Source: Stemphylium vesicarium
Taxonomy: Eukaryota; Ascomycota; Dothideomycetes; Pleosporales; Pleosporaceae
DNA length: 64,000 nt
Assembly (NCBI GenBank): GCA_004380135.1
Contig: QXCR01000047.1
Span: forward strand, 124,001-188,000
Reading direction: 5' to 3'
Shown one piece after another: positions 47,883-59,140 of the stretch (its first letter is position 1; each line of letters starts with the position of its first letter). Below the pieces are notes generated by a model that was given only the letters and a program-made list of their open reading frames with translations, was not told the origin of the DNA and searched no databases. The position numbers and the translations under genes were made by a program.

Positions 47883-48627
47883 ATGTCTTCTACCGGGGGA
47901 GGATGGGCGCAGCTACGCCAACAAGCGCGCACTCTCGAACAACAAGTAGGCTCCATCCACTGCTGCGACGGACTTAGTCGGCTTTCGTCGGTGCCCTGCT
48001 AATGAAGCATGGCAGACAGAGACGTTGTTCCATACATACTCACAATTCGGCGCGACACCCAATATCCCCGCGAAACCATCAGAGGAGGAACTGCGGGTGG
48101 AGACTAGACTACAAGAAATCCTCGAGCAACGAGATGGGCTCGTTGGTCAGCTATCACGACTGCTCGACTCTGAATCGACACATGGCTCCTCCGCCGTGAA
48201 GCAAAACAATCTTGCCAGGCATCGTGAAGTGCTGTCCGATCACCGTCGCGAACTCGCGCGCCTAAAGTCTTCCTTAAACGACGCCCGCAACCGAGCCAAT
48301 CTCCTCTCCAACGTACGATCAGACATCGACGCCTATCGCTCGGCCAATCAGGCCGAAGCCGACTACATGCTCGACGAGCGCAGTCGCATCGATAACTCGC
48401 ACAACGTAGCCGACTCCGTCCTCAGCCAAGCGTACGCGGTGCAAGAGAACTTCTCTGTGCAAAGGGAAACAATTGCGAATATCAACCGGAGGATAGTGGG
48501 TGCTGCAAGTCAGGTACCAGGAATCAACAGTTTAATGGGAAGGATCGGGTCCAAGAAGAGAAGAGACGGAATCATACTGGCAAGCTTTATCGCCTTTTGT
48601 TTCTTGATGCTGTTATGGTTCAGGTGA
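47883..48627 (+). CDS. GOS1: Golgi Qb-SNARE Gos1 (GS28)
   Basis: SNARE for transport within the Golgi and ER-Golgi traffic. Exons 47883-47945 and 48016-48627 give 224 residues; the 70-nt intron (GTAGGC to GGCAG) joins RTLEQQ-TETLFHTYSQF, the conserved Gos1 N-terminus (WAQLRQQARTLE). A coiled coil spans the middle, with QNNLARHREVLSDHRREL typical of the family. The SNARE helix includes SVLSQAYAVQENFSVQRETI and NINRRIVG, with a glutamine at the centre expected of a Q-SNARE. A C-terminal tail anchor (GIILASFIAFCFLMLLWF) ends one residue before the stop. Complete and ordinary. Confidence 0.96.
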
Positions 48628-48768
48628 TGATTCCCTGTTTTGGTGTCTTCATGTACGGCGTTTGAGCGGGTGGGATATCCTCATGACCTTCTTTGGGTCT
48701 GTTTCATACAAGGCGACTGGGCCGTCATGATGTATAAGTATGTTACAATGCTTCTTTCATTTGAAGCG

Positions 48769-49719
48769 CTATTGCGCCTCGGCAATCAATTTAGCCAATC
48801 CTTTATTCATGTCTTCCATCTCGGTGCCTTCGGCGTCTCCACTGCCGGCCCATCGGATCTTGCAGTCTTGATCCACAAGATAGACGTATCCGACCCTGCC
48901 ATTTAACAAACCGATTGTCTCCCGTATCCTCTCACTGACGCCCTTCCTAACGACAAAGTACCTACCCCAGTCCTCTTTTGGTTTTGAGGCCTTAAGCCGC
49001 CACTGGAAAAGCGCAATAATCCATGCCTTCATGCTGTTTTCCTCGATATTGACATCTACCATCTGTACCACCTCTGGATGTTTCGATAGCATGTCGTGCA
49101 GCGCAGCGTTTGTCTTCTTTCCAGTGAACGTCTCCACCTGAGTGAGTCCCCACTGCGAACTATACACGTTCACCAGGCTAACCTTTCCAGTTAAGACATT
49201 GGTTGTGTCTTTGCCCCTGCCCTCCAATGTATCTCCGTGGAAATTAGGAAAGTATAGTGCTGCCTCCTTTTTGAAGATTCTAGGATTGGCCATAAACGTC
49301 TTGCCTGACCTGTACTTGCGAATGTTTTTGAAGTCGCGGAAATAGTTTGTGCCCCATTTTTCCACCAGATCCTTGCGCTTCTCCAGGTTTCGCTGTGACA
49401 TTGTCATGCCAGAGTAGTCTTTCTTGGTCTTTGGTATACTGGCATTCTCGCCTGGTTGCGGGGCCGACTTGAAGCCAATGGGCCGACCGAGGGGCTTAGG
49501 TATGAACACGTCTTCATCTTTGGGGTCGGGTGTGGGTATGGACTCGATGGGCTTCGGTTCTGTTTCTGGTCGGCGGAGAGTTTGCGCTGATGTGAACGTC
49601 CGAGCGAACGATTGGCGGGCAATTGATGGAATTGCTAGGCGGGTCTGACATCTCAAACATGTCGAAGATCCATAGAGGACTGTGCGCCGCAGCGGTGTCG
49701 CTATCCGTGGCTGTAACAT
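48769..49719 (-). CDS. ATP10: Mitochondrial ATPase assembly factor Atp10
   Basis: Chaperone of the mitochondrial inner membrane needed to assemble F0 subunit 6 of ATP synthase. Single exon, 316 residues from MLQPRIATPLRRTVLYG; the arginine-rich, acid-free N-terminus is a mitochondrial presequence. The open frame extends to 49875, but the added part is not targeting-like. Conserved blocks are KDYSGMTMSQRNLEKRKDLVEKWGTNYF, TFMANPRIFKKEAALYFPN, LVNVYSSQWGLTQVETF, GRYFVVRKGVSERIRETIGLLN, and GYVYLVDQDCKIRWAGSGDAE near the C-terminus, the thioredoxin-like end of the Atp10 domain. Its 3' end converges on GOS1 with about 140 bp between. Divergent from the polymerase gene, with 397 bp between start codons. 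Confidence 0.94.
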   Translation of the reverse strand: MLQPRIATPLRRTVLYGSSTCLRCQTRLAIPSIARQSFARTFTSAQTLRRPETEPKPIESIPTPDPKDEDVFIPKPLGRPIGFKSAPQPGENASIPKTKKDYSGMTMSQRNLEKRKDLVEKWGTNYFRDFKNIRKYRSGKTFMANPRIFKKEAALYFPNFHGDTLEGRGKDTTNVLTGKVSLVNVYSSQWGLTQVETFTGKKTNAALHDMLSKHPEVVQMVDVNIEENSMKAWIIALFQWRLKASKPKEDWGRYFVVRKGVSERIRETIGLLNGRVGYVYLVDQDCKIRWAGSGDAEGTEMEDMNKGLAKLIAEAQ

Positions 49720-50116
49720 TGTGGCTGTGGGGTAGTTCAATGTCCCGCCCAACTCGAGAAATGATGAAAGGCAGCTCGGACCTAGTGCGAAAGCGGATAA
49801 AGTGCCACGTGCTTTCGCGTCAGTCGACAACCCTGCACGCGCTGCTGCCTGGGTGTTGCTTCGCGACCCTTTCACACCCGCCCTTCCAGCGCTCCCTTTG
49901 GCTAACAGTCTCCAGTCGTGAACATAGCTATGAAGTCATCCAATACACGCTGCTCAAAGCGCGCTGCACTGATCACCCTACATCCGCGCCACATCAACGA
50001 CTGATATAGGACTTCGCGCCCTTGGTATAGTCTAACTTTGGTCCTCTACCATTCTTGGAATCAACAACCATACTTTACATCCACTGTATTTTTGGCTTGC
50101 AGATATTTGCCCTGCA
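49720..50116. promoter_or_regulatory. Divergent promoter ATP10/POL4-like
   Basis: 397 bp between opposite start codons must serve both genes. No specific site recognised. Confidence 0.5.
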
Positions 50117-52507
50117 ATGTCAGATCCTGAGCTCTTGGCCAAGGAAGCCTACTTCCAGGAACAAGCAATCTTGGACTATGCAGACGATGAAGAGGAAGCC
50201 CCTAACGAAAGTGTACACAATCTCGAACGTGCGCTCGAAGAATCAAAAGCCATGCCACCACCTTCACTACCGAAGCAGGCAAGTAGTTTTCTTGGATTAA
50301 CGCCGAGGGAAAGACAAGCAGAGTTCGAGGCCCATACGAAGAAGCAGCGCGCTTCGGAGCGACAAACAAGTCAAAAGTTGACTCGGTCGTCTACCGCGCC
50401 TGGATCAGAGCCGACCAGTAGCTTTCCAGTCACTAGGTCACGAACGAATGTCGTAGCCAATTCAGATAGCGGAATGAGTCAATTGAAGAGAACCTCGTCT
50501 CTTCCTAAGACACTGGACAAGGAGCCTATACCATTTTACAAGCAAATGGGCGTTGTTCCTCGAGAGCTCAAGAGTGGGAAAAATGTAAAGCTTGCGAACG
50601 ACATTAAATTACTCCCTGAGCATAAGCAGTTGCTCAAAGGAAAGATCGTCTACTTCTATCCAAACGATGATATCTCTTCAGCGCGACGACAACGCATACA
50701 CAAGGTCATACAGCTCGGAGCTGCATGGGTGAACAGATGGGCCGACAATGTAACGCATGTTATACTGGACGATGACACATACACGTATGCTCGATTGATG
50801 CGACACCTGAACCAACCCATACCTCCAGTAAGTTAAACATCCATTTCACAAGTTCATAAGCTGACGAATGAGTAGAGGGTTGTACTGGTCCAGTACCAAC
50901 CATATGTGCCGGCATGTATAGAGAGCGGAATGCTTTTGGATCCTAACAAACCATACTTCGTTGTCAAAGGTGCCAACCTTGGAAAGAACGCGTCTAGTGA
51001 GACGCCCGATCTCTCTCATACACCAATCCCATCGCAGAGTTCGATGAAGATCAAGGCTTCAAAGCGACAGATAGCCGTACGGGAATCAGGGAAGACTGGT
51101 CCGCACCCCACGGAAGAAAACGTACCTTCTACCCATCCTACAATAAACGGGGCGCCTTCTAGCCCTTTTGGAGAAACAGTAGAAGATAGTTTCATCGCGC
51201 CTTCCCCAGAAGCCGCCAAGGCATCGGAACCAGAGGTCGTAGATCGATTTGGCGATGCTTTTTCTCAAGCGATCAAGGAGACCAAGGCCCTTGCACATCT
51301 ACCACTCGACGAGGACGAAGAAGCAGAGTCTCCGGCAGCAAGTGGTATAGACGACGTGGAAGACTCGGGTACCGACGAAGAGCCATCGACGAGCCCTAAG
51401 TTACCAAAGAGACTCAACTTCGTCTCGAAGGCATCGGCTTTACGCGACAAGAAGGCTCTCAACATGGCAACGTTCCAATGTATGGACCCAGGTGGCAATG
51501 GCTACACTTCGCAAAATCCAAACGCCCGAACCATTGAGATTTTGGACGAGATGTGCAGGCATTATGACCGAATGCAGGACCAGTGGCGAACCCTAAACTA
51601 CCGCAAGTGCATCACCACGCTGAAGAAACAAACCGTCAAGATCACCACCGCAAAGCAAGCCGCTAAACTGCCGTTCATCGGCTCACGCCTTGCAGCTAAG
51701 ATTGAGGAGATTGTGCTTACAGGCCATCTCCGTCGGCTTGACAGCACACGCAACGATCCTCTCGATATGGTCCTCCGTCTTTTTCTCGGCGTCTACGGCG
51801 CAGGTCTTGTGCAAGCAAACAAATGGATCCAAGCAGGCCACCGTACCCTCGAAGATCTCAAAACCAAAGCCAAACTTACCGAGAGCCAACAAGTCGGGAT
51901 AGAACACTACGACGACTTCAACTCTCGTATTCCACGCGGGGAAGTGGAAGCACACGGCGCCATCGTCATCGCGGCACTCAAAAAGATCGATCCAAAGTTC
52001 AGCGCCACAATAATGGGCAGTTACCGCCGCGGAGCGAAAGATTCAGGTGACATCGATATGATACTCACCCGCCCCGACACCTCCCTCGCCGCAATGCGTA
52101 CCACTATCTTCGATGTTCTTTTCCCACACCTCTACAGCACCTCCTTTCTCAAAGCCTCCTTAGCCACATCGCGTTCCAACGACCCAAGCGGTTCAAAATG
52201 GCACGGCGCCTCATGTCTCCCTGGCTCAACCGTGTGGCGTAGAATCGACTTTTTACTTGTCCCAGAAGATGAAATGGGTGCTGCGCTGCTATGCTTTACA
52301 GGCAATGATATTTTCAACAGGAGCATGAGGTTATTGGCGCGGAAGAAGGGCATGCGATTGAACCAGAGGGGGTTGTACAAGGATGTGCAGAGGGGAAGGA
52401 GGGGTGAGAGATTGAATGATGGGGTGTTGGTGGAAGGGAGGGGCGAGAAGCGGATTTTTGAGGTTTTGGGCGTCCCGTGGAGGGAGCCGAATGAGCGTGT
52501 CTGCTAG
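50117..52507 (+). CDS. POL4: Family X DNA polymerase (Pol lambda/Pol IV type)
   Basis: Template-dependent repair polymerase for non-homologous end joining and base-excision repair, nuclear. Exons 50117-50827 and 50876-52507 (48-nt intron, GTAAGT to GAGTAG, branch CTGAC) give 780 residues. An N-terminal BRCT-like domain occupies about residues 172-275 (LLKGKIVYFYPN, WADNVTHVILDDDTYTYARL). A long acidic, Ser/Pro-rich linker follows. The catalytic core has the 8-kDa helix-hairpin-helix AAKLPFIGSRLAAKIEEIV, the GSYRRGAKDSGDIDMILTRPD nucleotidyltransferase motif with D629 and D631, and the third carboxylate D695 in RRIDFLLVP. FTGNDIFNRSMRLLARKKGM and LNQRGLYK are family thumb motifs. Orthology between Pol lambda and Pol IV cannot be settled here. 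Confidence 0.94.
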
Positions 52508-52796
52508 ATATGGGGGGATCAAGAAATGATGGACGGCAGAAGTTGATAGGGCGAAGCGGGGTATTTGAAGTGATCAGGATTGATGGGGTGGGATAAGAAG
52601 TAGAGCTGCCTCGTCTGGTGCTTGATGTGACCAATATCCAGGAAAGACTCCTTTGAATAGAAGCTGTCCACGGCGTGGTCCCTTGAAACTTGCGAAAGCG
52701 TGACATCTTTGGAGCCGGCAAGGCAAGTAAGTGAGAGAATTTCGTTCTATATCAAGAGAACCAGATAATCAATTCGGCAGTTTAAACTCGCCCTTT
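52508..52796. other. Convergent intergenic, polymerase to MFS
   Basis: 289 bp containing both 3' ends. Nothing else recognised. Confidence 0.5.
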
Positions 52797-54881
52797 TTAA
52801 ACCCTCATCTCAGGCTCTGACCTGTCTATCCCCTCATGCCCCATGTTAACATCCAAGTCCATCATACACTCCTCGACCCTTCCGATAAACAACTCCAGCA
52901 AATAAATCCCATACAAAACCTTTCCTTTCTCCGCTTCTACCGCCCTTTTATCTCCGCTGGCTTCTCCCGCAGCCCTCCCAATCCAAACATTCCCCATAAA
53001 AGCCGCCGCAACAATGGCCAGCCCCACAAACGGCAGCACAGAAACCAGCGCCCACATGACTGCCTTGGCCGCCGCATCCTGAACCTTTTCTTTGACATTA
53101 GGTGACAGACTATTCAAAAGCGCCAAACTCGGTATCCCGGAGACCGGCAGTACAACACCTGCACTCCCGCCCCCGCGATTGATCTGCTGCAGAAAAGTAC
53201 CAAGTTTGTTAGAGAATACGGATCCCATCATCGAGATCCCCACCGTCTCCCCTAGCGGCAGCATGAACGAAAGCAACGACTGCATACTAGGTATTCTCGT
53301 CGCCCAGGTCCCTGATGCATGCAGAACAACAGGCATAAAGCGTAGCCCCGTGCCCGCGCCAGCTACGGCGAGGAAAACCTTCACCATCGTCGTATGGCGA
53401 ATGGAAACCGAGTAAGTCAGCAGCGCAAGCCCAACGCCTTCGACCACGGAGCCAACAAGCAGTGGCGTAAAAGTCTGGCGCGGCCAGCGATTGCACAGGA
53501 CGGCAGCGGAGTAAACTCCCACGCCCAGACCGGGTGTGTAGTACAAGAGCTGGACACCAGCTTGGCTGGAAGAGTAGCCCTCAGCGAGCTGCCAGTAGTA
53601 AGAGATGAAGTAAAAAGCCGAGACCATGCTAATGCCAGCGGAGAAGTTGATAATCATGAGCAGACTGGTGTCTTTCTTGCGGAACAAGGTAGAAGGGATC
53701 ATAGGGATTTGGCGGGGGAAGAAGTTAGATATCAGGCGGTTGGGTCCAAGGAGGTACTCGTATGTGAAGAAGAGGACGCAGAGGATGCCGCCGACAACGA
53801 AGGGTGCGATGACCGCTGCAGACGCCCAGGGGTATTGCGTTCCGCCCCATTGCATGGCGAGGATGATGCAGCCTACGCCTAGGATGAAGAGGACTAGACC
53901 CGGCCAGTCTATGATGGCGAGGCCGGAGATGTAACCGAGACAGCGTGAGGTGTGGGCTTTTGTGGAAGCGCGGCCTTGCACAAGTTCTTTGCGCATTAGG
54001 AGGGCGATGAGGAGCATGGCGAGTACGGCGACGCCGATGGGGAGCACGAAGATGTAGCGCCAGCTTGCGGTGGAGAGGTAGCCGCCGATTACTGGACCCA
54101 CGGCATAGCTGTTGCAGCTGTGTTAGCATATATCATTACGACTGAGGGTGGGTTCGTATCGCACCTGCATCCAGAAATCAACGACAAAATCGAATTACTG
54201 CTCGAGTTCTCCGCCAGCGTCGCTCCATCAGATAGGATAATGCGACTCAGACTCATGATGCCGGCAGCACCTAGCCCTTGCAGCGCTCGCCCTGCAAGCA
54301 ACATGCTCCAGGACTGAGCTGAGGCACAGAGAACGCTTCCGAGCATGATCCAAAACATTTCGAATTGCAGGGCAAAGTGCCGCCCGTAGATGTCGGCTAG
54401 TTGGCCGGAGGCCGGGACAAAGGTTGTGAATGTTAGCGTGTAGGCGGCTACGATCCAGTTGAAACTTCCGGATAGACGGTCTTGAAGTGTTTGTTAGTAT
54501 TGTGTATGTCTATGAGGCGTGTGGAGAGGTTGACGTACCGAAATGTGATGAGATGAGAGGGATGGCTGGAGCGACGATTGTGACGTCCATTGCAGCTAGG
54601 AAGTTGGGCAGTACGAGTCCTAACATCAACTTCCATTGTCGTATGTGCCTTTGGCGGGTCTCGGCTTTTGGTTGTGCTGCTTCTTCTGCAGTGAGGAAGT
54701 TAATGTGACTTCCTGTTGAATCTTCGGAACGACCGTAGTTGTGCTTGTTTCGGGCGTCTTGGAGCTCATGGCCTCGTATTTGTTCGGGTACTAGATGGGA
54801 GTCATCTGTTGTGGGAATGGCCTTTTGTGCTTCGCGCTCCCTGAGTTTTCTACGGATGAGTTTGAAGAGGTATATGGCCAT
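52797..54881 (-). CDS. MFS transporter, DHA2 (14-TM) type
   Basis: Proton-coupled efflux transporter of the major facilitator superfamily, plasma or vacuolar membrane; substrate unknown. Exons are 54881-54539, 54480-54165 and 54108-52797; introns of 58 and 56 nt (donors GTACGT and GTGCGA) join SSHF-DRLSGSFNWIVAAYTLT and LISGC-SYAVGPVIGGYL, both in phase. 656 residues. Motifs: first helix LMLGLVLPNFLAAMDVTIVAPAIP, SFNWIVAAYTLTFTTFVPASGQLADIYGRH with the loop 2-3 GxLaDxxGRR-like signature, LLAGRALQGLGAAGIMSL, and motif C GPVIGGYLSTASWRYIF. Many later helices follow. A second in-frame AG at the third exon would insert residues, so the chosen acceptor is the one that preserves motif C. Neighbours do not suggest a secondary-metabolite cluster. 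Confidence 0.92.
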
Positions 54882-56103
54882 AGTGGATTATGGATATGGG
54901 AGAAAGAAAGACTGGATAGAAGGTATGTAGAATTGGTCTGATATGTTTATGCATCTTCGGGTATCTCGACGCTTTATATCGTATGCTGTGCTTGCGGTTG
55001 CGGACTGCTCGCCCAAATAGGATTCCCTGCTGGAAGTGGGCCATTGTGGCTTTGATCAGCGACGTCAAGGTCAGAAAGCCACAGCAGTCAGTATGTACTG
55101 CAAGATTTGGACCACGGCGGGGGCTGAAGATGGTTGCCTTACGCTTTGAACGGTGTTAAGAGCGTTTAGCGAAGCATCGTGACTATTCCTAACTGGGGGA
55201 GCTCAGCGGACCAATCGCATCACGGTATTCGCACTGGTCTTATCACCGGTAAAGAGTTGCTGCGTTGCGATTGGCGTACAACAAAGCCTTACTCAAGCAT
55301 GTAAGACGATTTGCATGGCATCCCTGGGCCATTCTTGAGATTTGGCGTAGCTTGCAGAGGGCCTGAAGCATGTCGAAGCAATGTCAAGCAGCACCAAGCT
55401 TTTACCGGCGCCGCGTGGCTTACGGCGTCTCATTGTTGGGGATCCTGCACTTTCAATTTGAGCATAGTCTGGATAATAGTAACGAGTTGTACTTGCAGGC
55501 CGTTTGGTGGTCCCGCACTGCCTGTCTCCAAAAGCCTACCAAGTTAGACTTGAGGTATTGAACCGCGTGTCAGACGCACCTAACTACTTTTGCAGAATGA
55601 TAGAGGCTGTTTATAATATCGAGATAAGGGATCAGTTCTTTCGACTGTTCGATGATCTAGCTGGGAATATGGTGGTGACTCGAGTGTGCACACTTAAGTA
55701 TGCCAGCTACGGAGGCCAAGTGGGTTCGGACGTGCGTCTGCAGGAAAAGTGTAGAGTGTAAAGGCTGTACATGTATGCATGTGCTTTCTGATGAAATCCA
55801 GAAAAATCTTGCAGAATCTACACGACGACAACGGTAAAAGTTAATATGGAGAAGGTAATGGAGATATAGTCGAAAGCCTCCGATATCAAGAGCATTTTTC
55901 AAGTGCGATTTTTGAGACCGGAATAGTATGGGTCTTTACCAGAGACCAGAGTAAGGGTGTTGTGAAGTTTAGTTGTGGTGCTTTCAGTAGTGCCAAGCTC
56001 GAGATTTGGTCGGGCCATGACGCAACCCCGCGACGCGACTCCGGAAGCTCACTCTTTGAGCCACACAGCCGTGCCGTTCTACAGGACATTCGAGACACCA
56101 ACC
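54882..56103. other. Divergent intergenic, 1.2 kb
   Basis: Promoters of the MFS gene (-) and the TMEM19 gene (+). No ORF with recognisable features. Confidence 0.5.
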
Positions 56104-57261
56104 ATGAAACCCATAATAGCCGTTCCTGCGATTGCTGCGCTAGTATACCGAGCCTACTCGCGCAAGTCATTGACTCCGGTTGGAATCATCACAGCGTTGG
56201 TCACAGCAGTCGTCCATGCTGTGCATCCTTGGAGCGTGTTCCTAACGCTACTTGCTGTCTTCTTCCTGGCTGGAAATGTTGTGACCAAGGTACATCGTGT
56301 ATACCTAGGAGAGTTTAACAGTGGCTAAAACACCGCAGGTCAAACATGACATCAAAGAAAAGCTTACCCAGTCTGCGACAGGCGCAACTGGAGGGGAAGG
56401 CTCGCGCAACCATGTCCAAGTGATCGCAAATTCCGGCGTAGCTTCGGTACTAATATTGCTACATCTCTGGGCACTCAAAACGGACGGAAGATATGAGGAC
56501 AAGGATCTGTGTTGGAATGGAAGCAGCGATGTGTTGGCGATTGGCATTGTGGCGTATGCTACCCGCGTTTCTCCCGCCAGTATGGCACTGACACTTCCAG
56601 GAATTATGCCGCAGTCGCTGCAGATACCTTCTCTTCCGAACTCGGTATCCTTTCGAAGTCCAGGCCACGACTCATAACGGCTCCCTGGCGGATCGTCCCG
56701 CCTGGTACAAATGGAGGGGTAACAGCTGCAGGGCTTGGTGCGGGTTTACTCGGCGCGTTCCTACTCTCAGTGACCTCCACGATATTCTTACCGTTCTGTA
56801 AAGACTGGAGTTTAAGTGAAAAGACAATCTATACACTTGCAATGGCAGTGGCGGGCTTCAGCGGAACGCTACTCGACTCCCTGCTTGGGGCCCTCTTCCA
56901 GGCTAGCGTAATCGATGTCCATTCGGGCAAGGTCGTTGAGGGCGAGGGGGGCAGGAAGGTCCTTGTACGCAGCAGTCATCCGCTTCACCTTTCCAAGACA
57001 GGCCAAATGCGTAGTAAGGTCAGTAGCCGCGCTGAGGGTGAAAACGGAATTGCAAGGACAAGCGGTGCGGATACCGCAGCATCAATCAAGGCCTCGGAGA
57101 CGATGCTGAAGGCCGGAGCAAGCGGAAATGCTGTTGCAGATGAGCATCATGAGAGTAGGAAGATTGAGGTTGGCAGTGATCTGCTCGACAACAATGCGGT
57201 CAACATACTCATGGCGGGTTTGGTAAGCCTTGGAGCTATGTTGGTTGCTAGTGTTATTTAA
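56104..57261 (+). CDS. TMEM19 family (DUF92) membrane protein
   Basis: Polytopic membrane protein of the TMEM19/DUF92 family. The animal name gives no function; plant and bacterial relatives have been linked to prenyl-lipid phosphorylation, but I do not assign that here. Exons 56104-56289, 56339-56553 and 56601-57261 give 353 residues; introns are 49 and 47 nt and are in phase (VVTK-VKHDIKEKL; GIV-A-NYAAVAADTFSSELG). Hydrophobic segments include IIAVPAIAALV, GIITALVTAVVHAV, WSVFLTLLAVFFLAGNV, GLGAGLLGAFLLSVTSTIFL and a C-terminal LMAGLVSLGAMLVASVI. The conserved AADTFSSELGILSKSRPRLIT and FSGTLLDSLLGALFQ are family signatures. An upstream in-frame ATG at 56017 is possible but not conserved-looking. 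Confidence 0.92.
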
Positions 57262-57586
57262 AGTATTAGCTTGGTACACATGTATGGATATTGGCATAAG
57301 ATTTTATGAGCGACGACAAAGTAAATACGGCATATACGGTGACTTGGTACCGGAATGCGGAATAGATGAAGCTTTGGAGCATCCGGATAAAATGCCAAGG
57401 CGCTAGTGGGGCGCGTCACTTCAGGTAGCCTGGAGCTCCATCGATAGCAACTGCTCGACATCCCGCCTCCGAACACTACCTCAGCACTTCCCACAGGCCC
57501 GTTTATCCGATTGAGCAAAGACACACGTCCGCTATACCGGTCGGCTCAGTACAATTTCAACGACCCCAAGCGCCACTTAATTCAAA
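57262..57586. other. Intergenic, TMEM19 to UMP1
   Basis: 325 bp with the TMEM19 3' UTR and UMP1 promoter. Nothing else recognised. Confidence 0.5.
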
Positions 57587-58114
57587 ATGGTAGGCCTTCC
57601 CAAGATGACATTCAACATGTACCCGGATTAGTACTCACGCATGGTTTAGTCTCTCCGCTTTGTCCCCAACAAGGCGCACCCTACGCAGACCGCCCTCGAG
57701 ACTTCTGCACCTTCAGCTCCTGGTGTTCACGATACCCTGCGATCTCGCCTCGCCCAAACCTCCACAGCGCCCACCGCCGTGTCATCATCGACCGCCCCAG
57801 TTCCTCTTCAGTCTGCCCACCCACTCGAGGCCCGCCTTGTTCAATGGCGCGATACTCAGGACCGTCTGAAGATGGAGATGCTGAGGCGACAGTTTGGCAT
57901 CGCCGAGCCGGTGCGTAGGGGTATGGAGCTCAAGATCGCCGAAGCAGGCGAGTGGAGGCCGGTAGCACTCGGTGGAAGCAGTGGTGTTCACAAGGATATC
58001 TTGCAGGGACGGGATTGTGAGATTGGCTGGGAGGACGTGTTCACTGGCAACGAGCTGCGCCAGGTGCCAGACTTCCACACGGAGATTGAGAGCAAGATGA
58101 AGATGAACTGGTAG
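57587..58114 (+). CDS. UMP1: Proteasome maturation factor Ump1
   Basis: Chaperone for assembly of the 20S proteasome, degraded as the core matures. Exon 1 is ATG alone (57587-57589); the 60-nt intron (GTAGGC to GGTTTAG) leads to exon 2, 57650-58114, giving 155 residues. The joined N-terminus MSLRFVPNKAHP fits the family, and APSAPGVHDTLRSRLAQ follows. The conserved C-terminal half has HPLEARLVQWRDTQDRLKMEMLRRQFGIAEPVRRGMELKI, then EWRPVALGG, DILQGRDCEIGWEDVFTGNE and LRQVPDFHTEIESKMKMNW. Without the 3-nt first exon the gene would appear to start inside the conserved region (57779), losing the N-terminus. Confidence 0.93.
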
Positions 58115-59140
58115 AGGCTTGCCCTTTGGCTAGTGAGCAGGGTTACCAGCCGGCTGCGATGGCATACGGTGATAGTTGCCTGTACTGGACATTCTATGCG
58201 AATAGGATCGGAAGATCATATCGACATGGGGCGCCAGCTAGGGTCAAAGTCAATGAATGAACTGATGAAGCGTTAAGTTTGACATGGCAGAGATATGCTT
58301 GAAGATCTTGCCCGAGTTGCGTATAAGATTTGGATACGGCATGTGAACACCTGATGTCGGAGCGGTGGCTCGGTACACGTGCACATCAGCCACTGGCCGG
58401 CCCCGAAGTGCGGTGCCCATGTGCCTGGAAATGATCATCTCCCGTCGAGCTTGCGAATGCCCCTCTACGCTTGGAAGAATGCCAAGAACAGCACCCGACT
58501 ATCCAACCACCCGATTAGCCTCGGCATGAACTCCGGTCCCACTCACGCTTGTATAGATGTGGCGCAAAGTGAATGCGATAGATGCTGAATGCAGTCCACC
58601 AATTATCGTGGCGAGGCCAGTAATGCAGGGGCACACGCTTGAGGGGGGGGGGGGGGTCTAAAACATGGCACGTTGCGGGCCTAGGACCTGGGAGAATGTC
58701 ACTGACAGGAGAACCAGTGTTCGGTCAGGTCCCACCTCGCCGTATAGTGTGATATGATGCAATAGACGCGCACCAGTCCAGCAGCCAGTATTCAGCAACT
58801 CTTTGAGGCGGCGTTCTCGGCTCAGTAGTGGGCTGTTGGTGGAGACAGCGGGTCGCTCTTGCCGCGTTTGCGGATTGCGGAGAAGGAGAGCAAGGCGGCG
58901 ACGGCGACTTCCCAATCGCGCACGGTCGGCCAACCTTCCATCACCCGCGCATGAGAGGCCGAGACATCTAAACTCCAAACTATTTTTCGCCTTTGCTGTC
59001 TCTCTCCCTCTCTGCGACGTCGACGCTGGTCTGCGGATCTCCCCAGCTTGCACCCTCGTCTGCCATTCGCTAAGTCGCTCGCAATCGCACCCGTCGCCGC
59101 TTTACATCGCGAGTGAAGTCGGCCAAGCAACCAACCAACC
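58115..59140. other. Intergenic with poly-G tract
   Basis: UMP1 3' UTR and the promoter of the ubiquitin-fold gene. It contains a 14-base G run at 58643-58656. No gene recognised. Confidence 0.5.
58643..58656. repeat. Poly-G tract, 14 nt
   Basis: Fourteen consecutive G bases in non-coding DNA about 480 bp before the next gene. Its length may vary and is prone to sequencing error. Confidence 0.9.

Noticed and set aside
52797..54881. MFS transporter as part of a secondary-metabolite or toxin cluster
   Set aside because: No polyketide synthase, peptide synthetase, tailoring enzyme or pathway regulator nearby; the neighbours are housekeeping genes.
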